Shown one piece after another: positions 21,725 through 30,177 of a stretch of 32,644 bases of DNA (position 1 is the stretch's first letter; every line of letters starts with the position of its first letter). This DNA is from an uncultured Collinsella sp. (GTDB taxonomy: Bacteria; Actinomycetota; Coriobacteriia; Coriobacteriales; Coriobacteriaceae). The stretch is from contig CAKUGM010000017.1 in assembly GCA_934654625.1 (NCBI GenBank), forward strand, positions 1 through 32,644, read 5' to 3'. The notes beneath the pieces were generated by a model. The model did not search any database. It was not told the origin of the DNA and was given only the letters and a program-made list of their open reading frames with translations. The position numbers and the translations under genes are program-made.

Positions 21725-23038
21725 TTACGCTACGAAGAAGTAGACGAGGAACGCGAGGGCCGCGATCCACATGAGCGGCTTGATCTCGCGGACTTTGCCG
21801 GTGAAGACCGCGACGACGACATAGGCGATGAAGCCCAGACCGATGCCGGCGGAGATGGAGTAGGTGAAGGACACGCCGGCGGCGATCATGAACGCCGGGA
21901 AGCCCTGGGACACGTCGGACCAGTCGATCTCGGTGACCTCGCTCATCATGAGGTAACCAACATAGACCAGAGCGCCGCAGGTGGCAGCGCTGGATACCAC
22001 AGAGACGATCGGCGAGAAGAACGCGGCGAGGATAAACAGCACGCCGGTGGTGACGGAGGTGAGGCCGGTGCGGCCGCCGTCAGCGGCGCCCGAGGTGGAC
22101 TCGACGAAGGTGGTAATGGAGGAAACGCCCATGAAGCCACCGGCAGCGGCGGCTGCGGAGTCGACGATCAGGATCGGGCGGATGTCCTCGACATTGCCAT
22201 CCTCGGTGAGGAACTCGCCCTGCTTGGCCACGGCCATGGCGGTACCCATGGTGTCAAAGAAGTCGCTCATGAGCAGGGAGAACGCGACGACGAGAAGCAT
22301 CGGGTCGGTGAGCACCTTCACGATGGCGAGGCTGCCGTCTGCGGTGGCGGCAAACGGTGCGCCGAAGGTCGAGAGGTCGAGCGGGGCCACGATGCCCGTC
22401 GGTGCCTGGGTGACGCCGAGCGGGATGCCGGCGAGCACGGCGACGATGATGCCGATGAGCAGCGAACCGGGGACGTTGCGGGAAGCGAGTGCCACGGTCA
22501 CGATGATCGAGATGATGCCGACGATGAAGGCGGGGGAGGTGACGTCGCCCAGGCCCACGAGGGTACCGTTACCGGCGACGATGATGCCGGCGTCGGCAAG
22601 GCCGATCAGAGCGATGAAGAGGCCCAGGCCAACGGAGATGGCGTGGCGCAGGGTTACCGGGATGGCGTCCATGATTGCCTCGCGCAGGCCGCACAGAACG
22701 AGCAGCAAGATGACGATGCCCTCGAGGAAGATGACGCCCATGGCGACGTGCCAGTCACCGCCGCACATGGTGGTGGTGATGCCGGCGACCATGGCGTTGA
22801 TGCCCAGGCCGGAGGCGCAGGCGAGCGGACGGTTGGCGAAGATGCCCATGCAGATGGTCATGATGCCGGCGCCCAGGCAGGTTGCGCAGGCGAGCGCGCC
22901 GCCATCGATGCCGGCGCCGGAGAGCACGGCCGGGTTGACGGCGATAATGTAGGCCATTGCGAGGAACGTGGTCAGTCCCGCGCGGACCTCGGTGCCGAAG
23001 GACGAGCCTCGCTCACCGTACTTAAAGAACGATTCCAT
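21725..23038 (-). CDS. NCS2/AzgA-family purine permease
   Basis: A 437-residue integral membrane transporter with about 12-14 hydrophobic segments, of the AzgA/PbuG/PbuO branch that imports guanine, hypoxanthine or adenine with protons. Diagnostic segments are AGLTTFLAMAYIIAVNP near the N-terminus, SGLGINAM, and DFFDTMGT in the middle followed by TFVESTSGAADGGRTGLT. Length is typical. The start follows AAAAGGGG. No purine riboswitch is visible in the 231 bases upstream. It may supply bases alongside the de novo gene purL at the other end of the window, though the two are not linked. Confidence 0.92.
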   Translation of the reverse strand: MESFFKYGERGSSFGTEVRAGLTTFLAMAYIIAVNPAVLSGAGIDGGALACATCLGAGIMTICMGIFANRPLACASGLGINAMVAGITTTMCGGDWHVAMGVIFLEGIVILLLVLCGLREAIMDAIPVTLRHAISVGLGLFIALIGLADAGIIVAGNGTLVGLGDVTSPAFIVGIISIIVTVALASRNVPGSLLIGIIVAVLAGIPLGVTQAPTGIVAPLDLSTFGAPFAATADGSLAIVKVLTDPMLLVVAFSLLMSDFFDTMGTAMAVAKQGEFLTEDGNVEDIRPILIVDSAAAAAGGFMGVSSITTFVESTSGAADGGRTGLTSVTTGVLFILAAFFSPIVSVVSSAATCGALVYVGYLMMSEVTEIDWSDVSQGFPAFMIAAGVSFTYSISAGIGLGFIAYVVVAVFTGKVREIKPLMWIAALAFLVYFFVA

Positions 23039-23269
23039 GAATCCCCTTTTCGCTGTTGCGGATGCTCCGCAGAATTACAACGCTCTACACTCTAGCGTAT
23101 GCCGAGCGGATAAATCCACAGCATGTGGGCAATATTTCCAACTGGTTGCTCTTTTGGGTCAAGATGGGGCGAGATGGCGGTTTCGCAACGGCTTATATCC
23201 GCCGCGGGCGAGCGCCGTCTGCTCTGCTACCCTAAGATGCAGTTTTGTCGATAGATGAGGAGTTGATCC

Positions 23270-23689
23270 ATGATCAAGGAACTGGTGACCGACGAGGCGC
23301 TGTTGAGCACCCCCTGTGAGCCTGCGACCGCTGAGGACATTGCCGTCGCCACTGACCTTACGGACACGCTCGTGAGCCTGGAAAACGCCGGCTGCCTGGC
23401 TGCAAACCAGATCGGCGTCACCCGTGCGCTGTTCGCTTTCGAGGACGAGTCGGGCACCGTGCGCGTGATGGCCAATCCCAAGGTGCTTTTTGGCCTGGGC
23501 GCCGATAAGCTCGAGGAGTCCTGCCTCACGCACGAGGGCATCTCCAGGGTGACGCGCTACATCAAGATCAAGCTGTCCTACGACGAGTTCGTCGATGGCG
23601 AGCTTCGCCATCGCAAGGGCGAGTTCGTGGGCTGGGAAGCTCAGATGATCCAGCATATGACCGACCACTGCGCCGGTAAGCTCGTCTAG
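23270..23689 (+). CDS. Peptide deformylase-like protein with altered active site
   Basis: A 139-residue protein of the peptide deformylase family, the short form known from Firmicutes-like bacteria. Family motif 1 is present as CLAANQIG with Q47. Motif 2, usually EGCLS, reads EESCLT with the metal-ligand C85 kept. Motif 3, usually HExDH, reads H129-M-T-D-H133: both metal-binding histidines remain but the catalytic glutamate is a methionine (codon ATG, clear in the DNA). Metal binding is therefore plausible and classical deformylation is not. The genome must have another deformylase if this one is inactive. The start follows GAGGAG; a strong terminator follows. Confidence 0.85.
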   Translation: MIKELVTDEALLSTPCEPATAEDIAVATDLTDTLVSLENAGCLAANQIGVTRALFAFEDESGTVRVMANPKVLFGLGADKLEESCLTHEGISRVTRYIKIKLSYDEFVDGELRHRKGEFVGWEAQMIQHMTDHCAGKLV

Positions 23690-23710
23690 TTACTGCTTGC
23701 ATAACGTGGA

Positions 23711-23755
23711 GCGCCGCATGTGTTCCGGCTGGTGCCGGGCGCATGCGGCGTTTTT
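23711..23755 (+). terminator. Intrinsic terminator of the deformylase-like gene
   Basis: CGCCGCATG (23712-23720) pairs with CATGCGGCG (23742-23750), with an inner CCGGC/GCCGG stem, followed by five T at 23751-23755. It starts 22 bases after the stop codon. Confidence 0.92.
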
Positions 23756-23758
23756 CTC

Positions 23759-23824
23759 AATGAAGCAAAAAATCCCATTTAGCCCGGGTGTTTCACGGTC
23801 TAAATGGGATTTCCTGCTTCATTT
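23759..23824. repeat. Palindromic intergenic repeat, copy 3
   Basis: Arms 23759-23781 and 23801-23823 pair at 21 of 23 positions around a 19-base spacer. It lies between the convergent deformylase-like and etfA genes, directly after the deformylase-like terminator. Confidence 0.9.
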
Positions 23825-23896
23825 GCGTGGCGGCGGGATGCGGGCCGCGGCGGGAGTGCAGGCGGCGACGCCGGTTCAGCCGCCCGCGTGGATAAC

Positions 23897-25102
23897 CTAT
23901 CGGGCTTCGAGCTCGTTGATGAGTTGCTGGGCCACCTCGACGCAGTCGCCGACGACAGCATATTGTGCAGCGTTGAAGATGGGGGCGTCCGCATCCTCAT
24001 TGACGGCGATGACGGTCTGGGCTCCGCTGATTCCCGCCAAGTGCTGGATGGCGCCGGAAACGCCCATGCTGATGAGCAGCTCGGGGGCGACGGAGACTCC
24101 CGTCTGGCCAACCTGATGGCGGTATTCGAGCCACCCCGCCTCGACTAGGGGACGCGTGCAGCCGATCTCTGCTCCCAGCAGCTCCGCCAGGTGACGCATC
24201 ACGGGTAGGCTTTTCTTCGAGCCGATACCGCGACCCAGCACGAGCAGGCGCTTGGCTTCGGCAATCGACGCTTGGCTATCGGCGGGAATGTGTTCGAGGA
24301 TGCACGTGCGGGAGCAGACGGACGCATCGAGCTCGACATCGGTCACGCGGCCCGTGCGATTTGCATCGGCCTGGGGCGCGCAGAAGATGCCGGGGCGGAC
24401 CGTTGCCATCTGGGGACGATGCGCGGGGCACATGATGGTTGCCATGAGGTTGCCGCCAAAGGCGGGGCGCGTTTGATGCAGCAAGCCGGTTTCCTCGTCC
24501 ATCTCGAGTACCGTGCAGTCGGCGGTAAGACCCGTCTGCAGGCGCACGGCGATGCTCGGAGCGAGCTCGCGGCCAAAGTCGGTGGCGCCGTAGAGGATTA
24601 CCTCAGGGCGATACTCGCGCGCGAGGCCGCAGATCCAGTGGGCGAAGACGCTCGAGTCGTTTGCGGCCAGGCGGCCGTCCCGGCAGCGCAGCACCTCGTC
24701 GGCACCGCGGGCGACCAAAGCGCCTGCCGCTGCGTCACCGGCGCCCAAGGCTTCCCCCACGACGGCGACAACGCGGCAATCTCGTTGAGCGGCGAGTTCG
24801 CGCGCACGCCCCAGCAGCTCGAACGCCACCGGCAGTACGGCTCCCGTCGAGTCCGTTTGGGCAAAGACCCAGATGTCGCGATAGGAGGACAGGTCGATGT
24901 CCGCTCGCGCTTCATCACGCTCGATTGAAAGGGCTCCTACCGGGCAGGCATCCACGCACGAGCCGCATAGGATGCACGAGTCGGTGACGTGTGCGCAGCG
25001 GTTGGGTCGCTCGCCCGTAACGACGATGCCGCCCGAGGCACAAGCACGGACGCAACGCCCGCAGCCGACGCAAGCCTCGGCGTCAATCAAAAGTCCGCTC
25101 AT
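23897..25102 (-). CDS. etfA: Electron transfer flavoprotein alpha subunit with N-terminal ferredoxin domain
   Basis: A 401-residue EtfA. Residues 1-60 form a bacterial two-cluster ferredoxin: C11-x2-C14-x2-C17-x3-C21 and C43-x2-C46-x2-C49-x3-C53. The rest is an ETF alpha subunit with the C-terminal FAD-binding segment GRGIGSKKSLPVMRHLAELL and HQVGQTGVSVAPELLISMG then GISGAQTVIAVNEDADAPIF. The ferredoxin-fused form is the kind found in electron-bifurcating or confurcating complexes such as the lactate dehydrogenase LctBCD of Acetobacterium. It is the last gene of the unit with etfB and the FAD oxidoreductase; its start abuts the etfB stop. Confidence 0.93.
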   Translation of the reverse strand: MSGLLIDAEACVGCGRCVRACASGGIVVTGERPNRCAHVTDSCILCGSCVDACPVGALSIERDEARADIDLSSYRDIWVFAQTDSTGAVLPVAFELLGRARELAAQRDCRVVAVVGEALGAGDAAAGALVARGADEVLRCRDGRLAANDSSVFAHWICGLAREYRPEVILYGATDFGRELAPSIAVRLQTGLTADCTVLEMDEETGLLHQTRPAFGGNLMATIMCPAHRPQMATVRPGIFCAPQADANRTGRVTDVELDASVCSRTCILEHIPADSQASIAEAKRLLVLGRGIGSKKSLPVMRHLAELLGAEIGCTRPLVEAGWLEYRHQVGQTGVSVAPELLISMGVSGAIQHLAGISGAQTVIAVNEDADAPIFNAAQYAVVGDCVEVAQQLINELEAR

Positions 25103-25897
25103 CTAGTTCATCTCCTCAAGAAGATCGGCGAGGGCGCGCACCTGGGTGTCGATATCGCCGTCGATAAACGTGCAGTCATGGGCGCGTTCGGGAACAAACG
25201 AACGCACGACTTGCGTGGGCGATCCCGCAAGGCCGCAACGGGCAGGGTTCGCAGCGGCGTCTGTTGCGGTGAGGACCTCGATCGAGGCATCTTCGGCAGC
25301 GAGCACTCCGGCGATGCTGGGCATGCGCAGCTGGGCCACGTCTTTGCCCACGGTGATGACGGCGGGCAGGGGGACGTCTACCACGTCGTGGCCCTCGTCG
25401 GTAACGTGCGCCACGACGATATGGTCACGGGCGACCTCGCGGATCTCGGAAACATCGGTGACGCAGGGGATATCAAATGCGCCCGCGAGCTCGGGACCGA
25501 TCTGCGCGGTGTCGCCGTCGACCGCCATTTTTCCGCAGATGATAAGGTCGGGGTTCCCGATATGCTCGATGCCGAGCGTGAGCGCGTAGCAGGTGGCGAG
25601 GGTGTCGGCGCCGGCGAAGGCTCGGTCTGAGAGCAACACGCCGGAGTCTGCCCCGCGCGCCACGCAGTCGCGCAGGAGGTCTGCCGTGGCGGGGATGCCC
25701 ATGGAAAGGGCAGTGACGGTGACGTTTGCTCCCCGGTCTGTCAGGGTTTCGCGTGCCTGCAGCGCACACTCCAGCGCCGTGGCGTCGAAGGGGTTGATAA
25801 CCGCTTGCTTGCCGTCTCGCACGATGGTGTTGGTCTTCGGGTCCATCTTGACCTCGGTGCTGCTGGGCACCGCCTTGACGCAGGCTATGATGCGCAT
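25103..25897 (-). CDS. etfB: Electron transfer flavoprotein beta subunit
   Basis: A 264-residue EtfB. It begins MRIIACVKAVPSSTEVKMD, has the PFDATALECAL segment, and carries MAVDGDTAQIGPELAGAF; the DGDTAQ-G-P form is typical of electron-bifurcating ETFs, where ordinary ETFs have an AMP-binding D-D/C-N-Q-type sequence. This supports coupling of NAD and ferredoxin chemistry to the FAD enzyme encoded just upstream. The start at 25895-25897 follows AAGGAGG by 9 bases; the frame stays open upstream into the previous gene. It lies one base after the FAD oxidoreductase stop codon. Confidence 0.93.
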   Translation of the reverse strand: MRIIACVKAVPSSTEVKMDPKTNTIVRDGKQAVINPFDATALECALQARETLTDRGANVTVTALSMGIPATADLLRDCVARGADSGVLLSDRAFAGADTLATCYALTLGIEHIGNPDLIICGKMAVDGDTAQIGPELAGAFDIPCVTDVSEIREVARDHIVVAHVTDEGHDVVDVPLPAVITVGKDVAQLRMPSIAGVLAAEDASIEVLTATDAAANPARCGLAGSPTQVVRSFVPERAHDCTFIDGDIDTQVRALADLLEEMN

Positions 25898-25898
25898 G

Positions 25899-27494
25899 CT
25901 ATTCAGCCTCCTTACGGGCGGCGTCTGCCGTGTCGGGCGCAAACAGGTTGCCGCGGCCCAGCTGCGCCTTGGGGTCGAGTTGGGCCTTGAGGGATGCCAT
26001 CTGGGCGATGTGCTCTTCGCCGTACATGACGGTGAGGAAATCGCGCTTGATCTTGCCCACGCCGTGCTCTGCCGAGACGGCGCCTCCCATCTCGGTGACC
26101 TTCGCGGCCCACTCCAAGAACAGCTTTTTGCCCTTGGCGTAATCCGCGTCGTCGCGCGGCAGGATGTTGACGTGCAAATGGTTGTTGCCGATGTGCCCCC
26201 ATGCGGCCGATTCGAGGCCGGCTTCGGCGAGGGATGCGCGATAGAGGGCAATGACGTCCGCCAAGCGGTCGTCGGGCACGGACATATCGCTTCCCAGCTT
26301 GGTGATGGTGGGGAAGGTGCGGCGGCGCTCGTCGATGAGCATGTTGACGCTCTCGGGGACCGCGTGACGGAAGAAGCGCTGGCACTCGCGGTCGACGTCC
26401 GTGCGGGCGACCCAGGTGTCGCAGCGGTTGCCACCGTGCGTTTCGAGAAGTTCTCCCAGGCGTGCGAGCTCGGCTGTGGCCTCTTCTTGCGAATCGGCTT
26501 CGAGCTCTACGTAGACGCAGTACGCAAAGTGCGGGTTGAGCTTGGGGAGTGCGGAGAAAGCGGTGCTCGCTTCGCGCTGCTGGCGCAGGATATCGAGCGC
26601 TGCAGCATCGAAGTATTCCATGGCTGCGGCGCGCTCGAGGGCAGGGCGCGCGGCGTCGACAAAGGCGACCGCGGAGTCCTCGGTCTCAAAGAAACAGTTG
26701 ACGCCCCAAGTCACGGCGGGTACCGGCATGAGGGCGAGCTCCAGCTCGCAGATCACACCCAGGGTGCCGTCGCTGCCGATAAACAGGTCGATGGCGTCCA
26801 TGTCGTCCTCGACAAAATAGCCGGATGCGTTCTTAGTGCGAGGCATCTGGTAGGTGGGGAGCTCGAGCTCGAGCATGGCGCCCGACTCGGTTTCGAGCGA
26901 GAGATGGCGTCCGTGCCCGCGCACCTCGCCACGGCGCAGCGATAAAGCATCGCCGTTGGCGAGCGCCACGCGTACGGCAGAGATATGGCCGCGCACGGGG
27001 CCGTAGGCGTAGCTGCGCGCGCCCGATGCGTTGCAGGCCGCCATGCCGCCCAAGCAAGCCGAGGCCTCGGTAGGATCGGTGGGGAAGAACTGCTCGGGGC
27101 CGGCATAGAGCTCGTCGAGCGCCTGTAGGCTCACGGCGTCCCAGTCTTGTGCAGGGATGGATTTGTTGGCGAGGTGCTTACGCAGCTCGGAGAGAATTAC
27201 TCCGGGCTGTACGCGCAGGTAGAACATGCCTTTTTCGTCGCGGCGAAGGCCCAGATAAGAGCAAGCTCGCGAGAGGTTCATGACGTGGCCGCCAGCGGGA
27301 ACGGCGCCACCGGCGAGTCCGGTGCGGCTGCCTTGCACGGTGATGGGCGTGCCGGTGGGATACAGCTCGCGCAGAACGGAGCGAATCTCGTCCTCACACG
27401 TGGGGAACGAGATGGTCTGTGCCGATCCGACGCTGCGCGATTCATCGCGCAAGTATTCTTCAAATTCCGCGCCAAGCGGTTTGATCTGGGTCAT
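25899..27494 (-). CDS. FAD-linked oxidoreductase, GlcD/LctD-like lactate or 2-hydroxyacid dehydrogenase
   Basis: A 531-residue flavoprotein of the glycolate oxidase/D-lactate dehydrogenase family. The N-terminal PCMH-type FAD-binding domain includes PITVQGSRTGLAGGAVPAGG and YGPVRGHISAVRVALANGD; the C-terminal oxidase domain contains WGHIGNNHLHVNILP and the conserved SAEHGVGKIKRDFL. Together with ferredoxin-fused EtfA and bifurcation-type EtfB downstream, the likely reaction is lactate to pyruvate with NAD reduction driven by reduced ferredoxin. Other 2-hydroxyacids are possible. The start at 27492-27494 follows AAAGGGG; the earlier ATG at 27548 has no site. No lactate permease is in the window. 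Confidence 0.88.
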   Translation of the reverse strand: MTQIKPLGAEFEEYLRDESRSVGSAQTISFPTCEDEIRSVLRELYPTGTPITVQGSRTGLAGGAVPAGGHVMNLSRACSYLGLRRDEKGMFYLRVQPGVILSELRKHLANKSIPAQDWDAVSLQALDELYAGPEQFFPTDPTEASACLGGMAACNASGARSYAYGPVRGHISAVRVALANGDALSLRRGEVRGHGRHLSLETESGAMLELELPTYQMPRTKNASGYFVEDDMDAIDLFIGSDGTLGVICELELALMPVPAVTWGVNCFFETEDSAVAFVDAARPALERAAAMEYFDAAALDILRQQREASTAFSALPKLNPHFAYCVYVELEADSQEEATAELARLGELLETHGGNRCDTWVARTDVDRECQRFFRHAVPESVNMLIDERRRTFPTITKLGSDMSVPDDRLADVIALYRASLAEAGLESAAWGHIGNNHLHVNILPRDDADYAKGKKLFLEWAAKVTEMGGAVSAEHGVGKIKRDFLTVMYGEEHIAQMASLKAQLDPKAQLGRGNLFAPDTADAARKEAE

Positions 27495-27875
27495 ATGGAC
27501 TTGCCCCTTTGCCTCGATGAGCGGCTTGTCTCGTGAGGCACTGGGCATGGTGTGATCTTGCGGGCGGGGTATGCGCTGCGCCCGCGTGATTGTGCCGGCG
27601 GCGCCTCCCTGCCACCTGTTGCCTTAGCATCCTAGAGGCCTTGTGTTACGTGAGCGTTTCGGGTTGGCGTTGATTTTGGTCACGGGGCGATGGTCCGCTG
27701 CTTGCTTTGGGATGCGCGGCTTTCGATCGATTTCCGAGACGGTTGAAACAGATTGCTACAGCTCTGAAAATTAAGGCATACGCGCAGCCATGCGGCTGCC
27801 ATCCGATATACACTAAGCGGTCCAATTGATGGTCGTCGGCTTGCAGGCCGGGTAATTATCGACGAGGGGAATTTT
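27495..27875. other. Intergenic region between divergent FAD oxidoreductase and azlC genes
   Basis: No gene is supported. A short hairpin GCAGCC-ATGC-GGCTGC (27785-27800) lies just upstream of a possible plus-strand -10 element TATACA (27807-27812) for azlC. I saw no T-box, riboswitch or clear operator, and no repeat copy. Confidence 0.4.
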
Positions 27876-28583
27876 GTGGCAGAGACAAAGGGCATGGCGC
27901 GCAGAGTTTTCGCCTTGGCGTGGCCGGTGGCGCTTTCCTATATCGCGGTGGGTCTTGCCTGCGGCGTCCTCGAGGCCACGGCGGGCATGGCTCCTTGGAT
28001 GGCGTTTGTTCTAGGCTGCACGTTTCTTTCCGGTGCAGGGCAATTCATGATGAGCAACTTGTGGATGGCAGGCGTTCCTATGGTCTCAATTTTGGTGAGC
28101 GTCGCAACGGTTTCCTCCAGGTTCGCCCTGTATTCGGCCTCGTTGGCCCCGCGACTCTCGCACGCGCCTCGTCGGCTCGCCCTGGGCGTGTGCGCCACGC
28201 TTACCGAGGAATCCTTCGGCATCAACATGGCAAAACTCATGAACGATGACGAGTGGACGGAGGTCCATGCCCTTCTTTTCAATGTCGTCCTGCTTTTCAC
28301 CTGGGGCGGATCATGCGCCGTGGGTGCCGCCATCGGCGCTGCGGTGACGATCCCGACCACCGTTGCCGGATTTGTCATGACCTCGCTATTCGTCTTTTTG
28401 CTTTGCACGCAAAAGCTGGGCATACCGGTGGCCGCGGCGATTCTTGTTGCCTTTGCCGTTGTCGCGCTGCTTAAATATGTGGGGCTGACGGCGCTTGCTG
28501 TCCCGGTTGCTGCGGTCACGGGAGTTATCGCTGCGCTTGTTGTGGACGGCCTGATGCTTCAGGGGGCCCGCAATGACCGTTAA
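27876..28583 (+). CDS. azlC: AzlC-family branched-chain amino acid exporter, large subunit
   Basis: A 235-residue membrane protein with about seven or eight hydrophobic segments, homologous to AzlC/YgaZ. The segment LACGVLEATAGMAPWMAFVLG and the TEESFGI motif (family T-D-E-x-(F/Y)) are diagnostic. With AzlD it exports branched-chain amino acids and gives azaleucine resistance in Bacillus. The start codon is GTG at 27876, chosen because GAGGGG lies 6 bases before it. The 3' end overlaps azlD by 11 bases, so both are co-translated. Confidence 0.92.
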   Translation: MAETKGMARRVFALAWPVALSYIAVGLACGVLEATAGMAPWMAFVLGCTFLSGAGQFMMSNLWMAGVPMVSILVSVATVSSRFALYSASLAPRLSHAPRRLALGVCATLTEESFGINMAKLMNDDEWTEVHALLFNVVLLFTWGGSCAVGAAIGAAVTIPTTVAGFVMTSLFVFLLCTQKLGIPVAAAILVAFAVVALLKYVGLTALAVPVAAVTGVIAALVVDGLMLQGARNDR

Positions 28584-28902
28584 CGATTTCCTCGTCCTTT
28601 GGCTCGTCTCTTTTGGCGCTATCTTTGCATGCCGCGTGCTCCCGCTTTTGATGCTGCGCGGTCGAGCCCTCTCCGTGCGAGTGACTACGGCCTTGGGCTA
28701 TATCCCGCCTGCTGCGTTTGCCGCACTGGTGGCAAATGATTTGATCGTCCCCGGCTCCGTGGCCGCCAACGGCTTATGGGCCACGCTTGCGCCTTGGGTG
28801 GCCTCCGCCTTTGTCGCGCTCGTCGCGTGCAAGACACGCTCGATGCTCGCCTGCTGCGTTGCGGGCGTGGTCGCGTACGTGCTGCTTATGGCGTTGGGAT
28901 AG
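28573..28902 (+). CDS. azlD: AzlD-family branched-chain amino acid exporter, small subunit
   Basis: A 109-residue protein with four hydrophobic segments, the small AzlD/YgaH partner of AzlC. It contains the typical TYxxR-like CRVLPLLMLRG near the N-terminus and YIPPAAFAALVANDL. Overlap with azlC by 11 bases and typical length support the pair. It is convergent with the EamA exporter gene; palindromic repeat copy 4 separates them and no classical terminator was seen. Confidence 0.92.
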   Translation: MTVNDFLVLWLVSFGAIFACRVLPLLMLRGRALSVRVTTALGYIPPAAFAALVANDLIVPGSVAANGLWATLAPWVASAFVALVACKTRSMLACCVAGVVAYVLLMALG

Positions 28903-28929
28903 GCGGCGGATTGACTGTTCTTGTTTGGT

Positions 28930-28995
28930 AAATGAAGCAAGAAATCCCATTTAGACCGATTTTTTGGGTTTCAAATGGGATTTTCTGCTTCATTT
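28930..28995. repeat. Palindromic intergenic repeat, copy 4
   Basis: Arms 28930-28953 and 28972-28995 around an 18-base spacer; the outermost spacer-side pair is lost (A facing C) but AAATGAAGCA and its complement are intact. It sits between the convergent azlD and EamA genes, where it is the only strong hairpin and might act as a transcription barrier. Confidence 0.88.
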
Positions 28996-29025
28996 GTGAA
29001 GCAGGCTTTTCGTCTTCGCACCCGC

Positions 29026-30012
29026 TTAGGATGCCGGCCTCGTGGCCCTGTCGGATGCTGGCGATTGCTGCCCGCTCGGCCGGTTGACGATAACGATGCC
29101 CACGCTAACCAGCACGAGCGCGATAACGGCAAAGAGGGGATTTACGGCGTCGGTCTCGCCCAGGATCACGGCCGACATCGCCGCGCCAAAGACGGGTGTC
29201 ATGAAGCCGAAGATGCTCACGCGGCTTACGGGGTTTGCGGCGAGGAGCCTCGACCAGAGGGTGTATGCCATGGCCGAGATAAATCCCATGTAGAGGATGA
29301 GGGCAACCGCCGGTGCGAGGGCGGTGGGGGCGAGGTGCCCGCCCATGGCAAGGCCGCAGCCAAGCAGCACGATGCCTCCCGTGACGAACTGCCAGCCCGA
29401 GAGCAAGACCGAGTTGTGCGTGCGTCCGAGGACGGCGATAAAACAGGTGGAAATCGCTCCGGCAACGCTGCTGAGCAGGATGAATCCTTCTCCGTCGAGT
29501 GCGAACGAAAACGCGGCATCGCCGCTGCCGCCAAGGTTTACAAGGACGACGCCGGTAAAGCCGACGGCACAGCCGATGACGGCTTTGCGGGTGAGGCGTT
29601 CGGTCTTGAAGATGAGGGCTGCAAAGAGGATGGCGAAGAAGTACGCCGCGGCTCCGATGATGGAGCTGGTGACGCCTGCGGCGCGGCTGAGGCCGCCGTA
29701 GAAGAAGAAGTACTGCAGCACGGTCTGGAATAGCGCGAGGATGGCGATGGCACCAAGGTCGCGCTTGGCAGGTAGGAGCGCCCGGCGCTGTGCGATGCTG
29801 ACGCCGACCACGACCATGATGCCGGCGATCGTGAAGCGCGTGCCTGCAAAGACGAGCCGTGAGGCGACGTCGGACCCGGCGATGCCAAACAGCTCGTAGC
29901 CGACCTTTACGCAAGGATATGCCGAGCCCCAAAGGCCGCAGCTGATCAGGCAGCCCAGTATCAGGCCAAGCAGGGTCCCCAAAAACGGTTTGTCAGTACG
30001 TTCACGTGTCAT
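29026..30012 (-). CDS. EamA/DMT-family transporter
   Basis: A 328-residue membrane protein with ten hydrophobic segments in two EamA repeats. Family-typical pieces are SCGLWGSAYPCVKVGYELFG at the first helix, TRFTIAGIMVV in the second, and GFISAMAYTLWSRLL in the second half. Members export amino acids or other metabolites; the substrate is not predictable. The start at 30010-30012 follows GGGGA at short spacing; the frame also has a GTG at 30075 without a site. It is convergent with azlCD. Confidence 0.88.
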   Translation of the reverse strand: MTRERTDKPFLGTLLGLILGCLISCGLWGSAYPCVKVGYELFGIAGSDVASRLVFAGTRFTIAGIMVVVGVSIAQRRALLPAKRDLGAIAILALFQTVLQYFFFYGGLSRAAGVTSSIIGAAAYFFAILFAALIFKTERLTRKAVIGCAVGFTGVVLVNLGGSGDAAFSFALDGEGFILLSSVAGAISTCFIAVLGRTHNSVLLSGWQFVTGGIVLLGCGLAMGGHLAPTALAPAVALILYMGFISAMAYTLWSRLLAANPVSRVSIFGFMTPVFGAAMSAVILGETDAVNPLFAVIALVLVSVGIVIVNRPSGQQSPASDRATRPAS

Positions 30013-30177
30013 AGGTCCCCATGATACACGACCAAGCGGATGCATCCGGTTTTTATTCACGGCGCGGTGCGGCACGTCACTGCGTTTTTACGTGCTTCGA
30101 AAGACATCTATCGCTTCGTGGGCCATATAGGGAGCTGTTTTTGAGAGGATTGAGCCATTCGAAAAATGCTACTTATA

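Noticed and set aside
23039..23269. A purine riboswitch upstream of the NCS2 permease
   Set aside because: I could not find the conserved junction and loop-loop sequences of the purine aptamer on the minus strand.
27549..27875. A T-box leader upstream of azlC
   Set aside because: No T-box consensus stretch or specifier-loop arrangement could be recognised, only a short GC hairpin.
3536..28995. The four palindromic repeats as a CRISPR array
   Set aside because: They are scattered over 25 kb in different intergenic regions; the spacer lies inside each palindrome and no cas gene is present.
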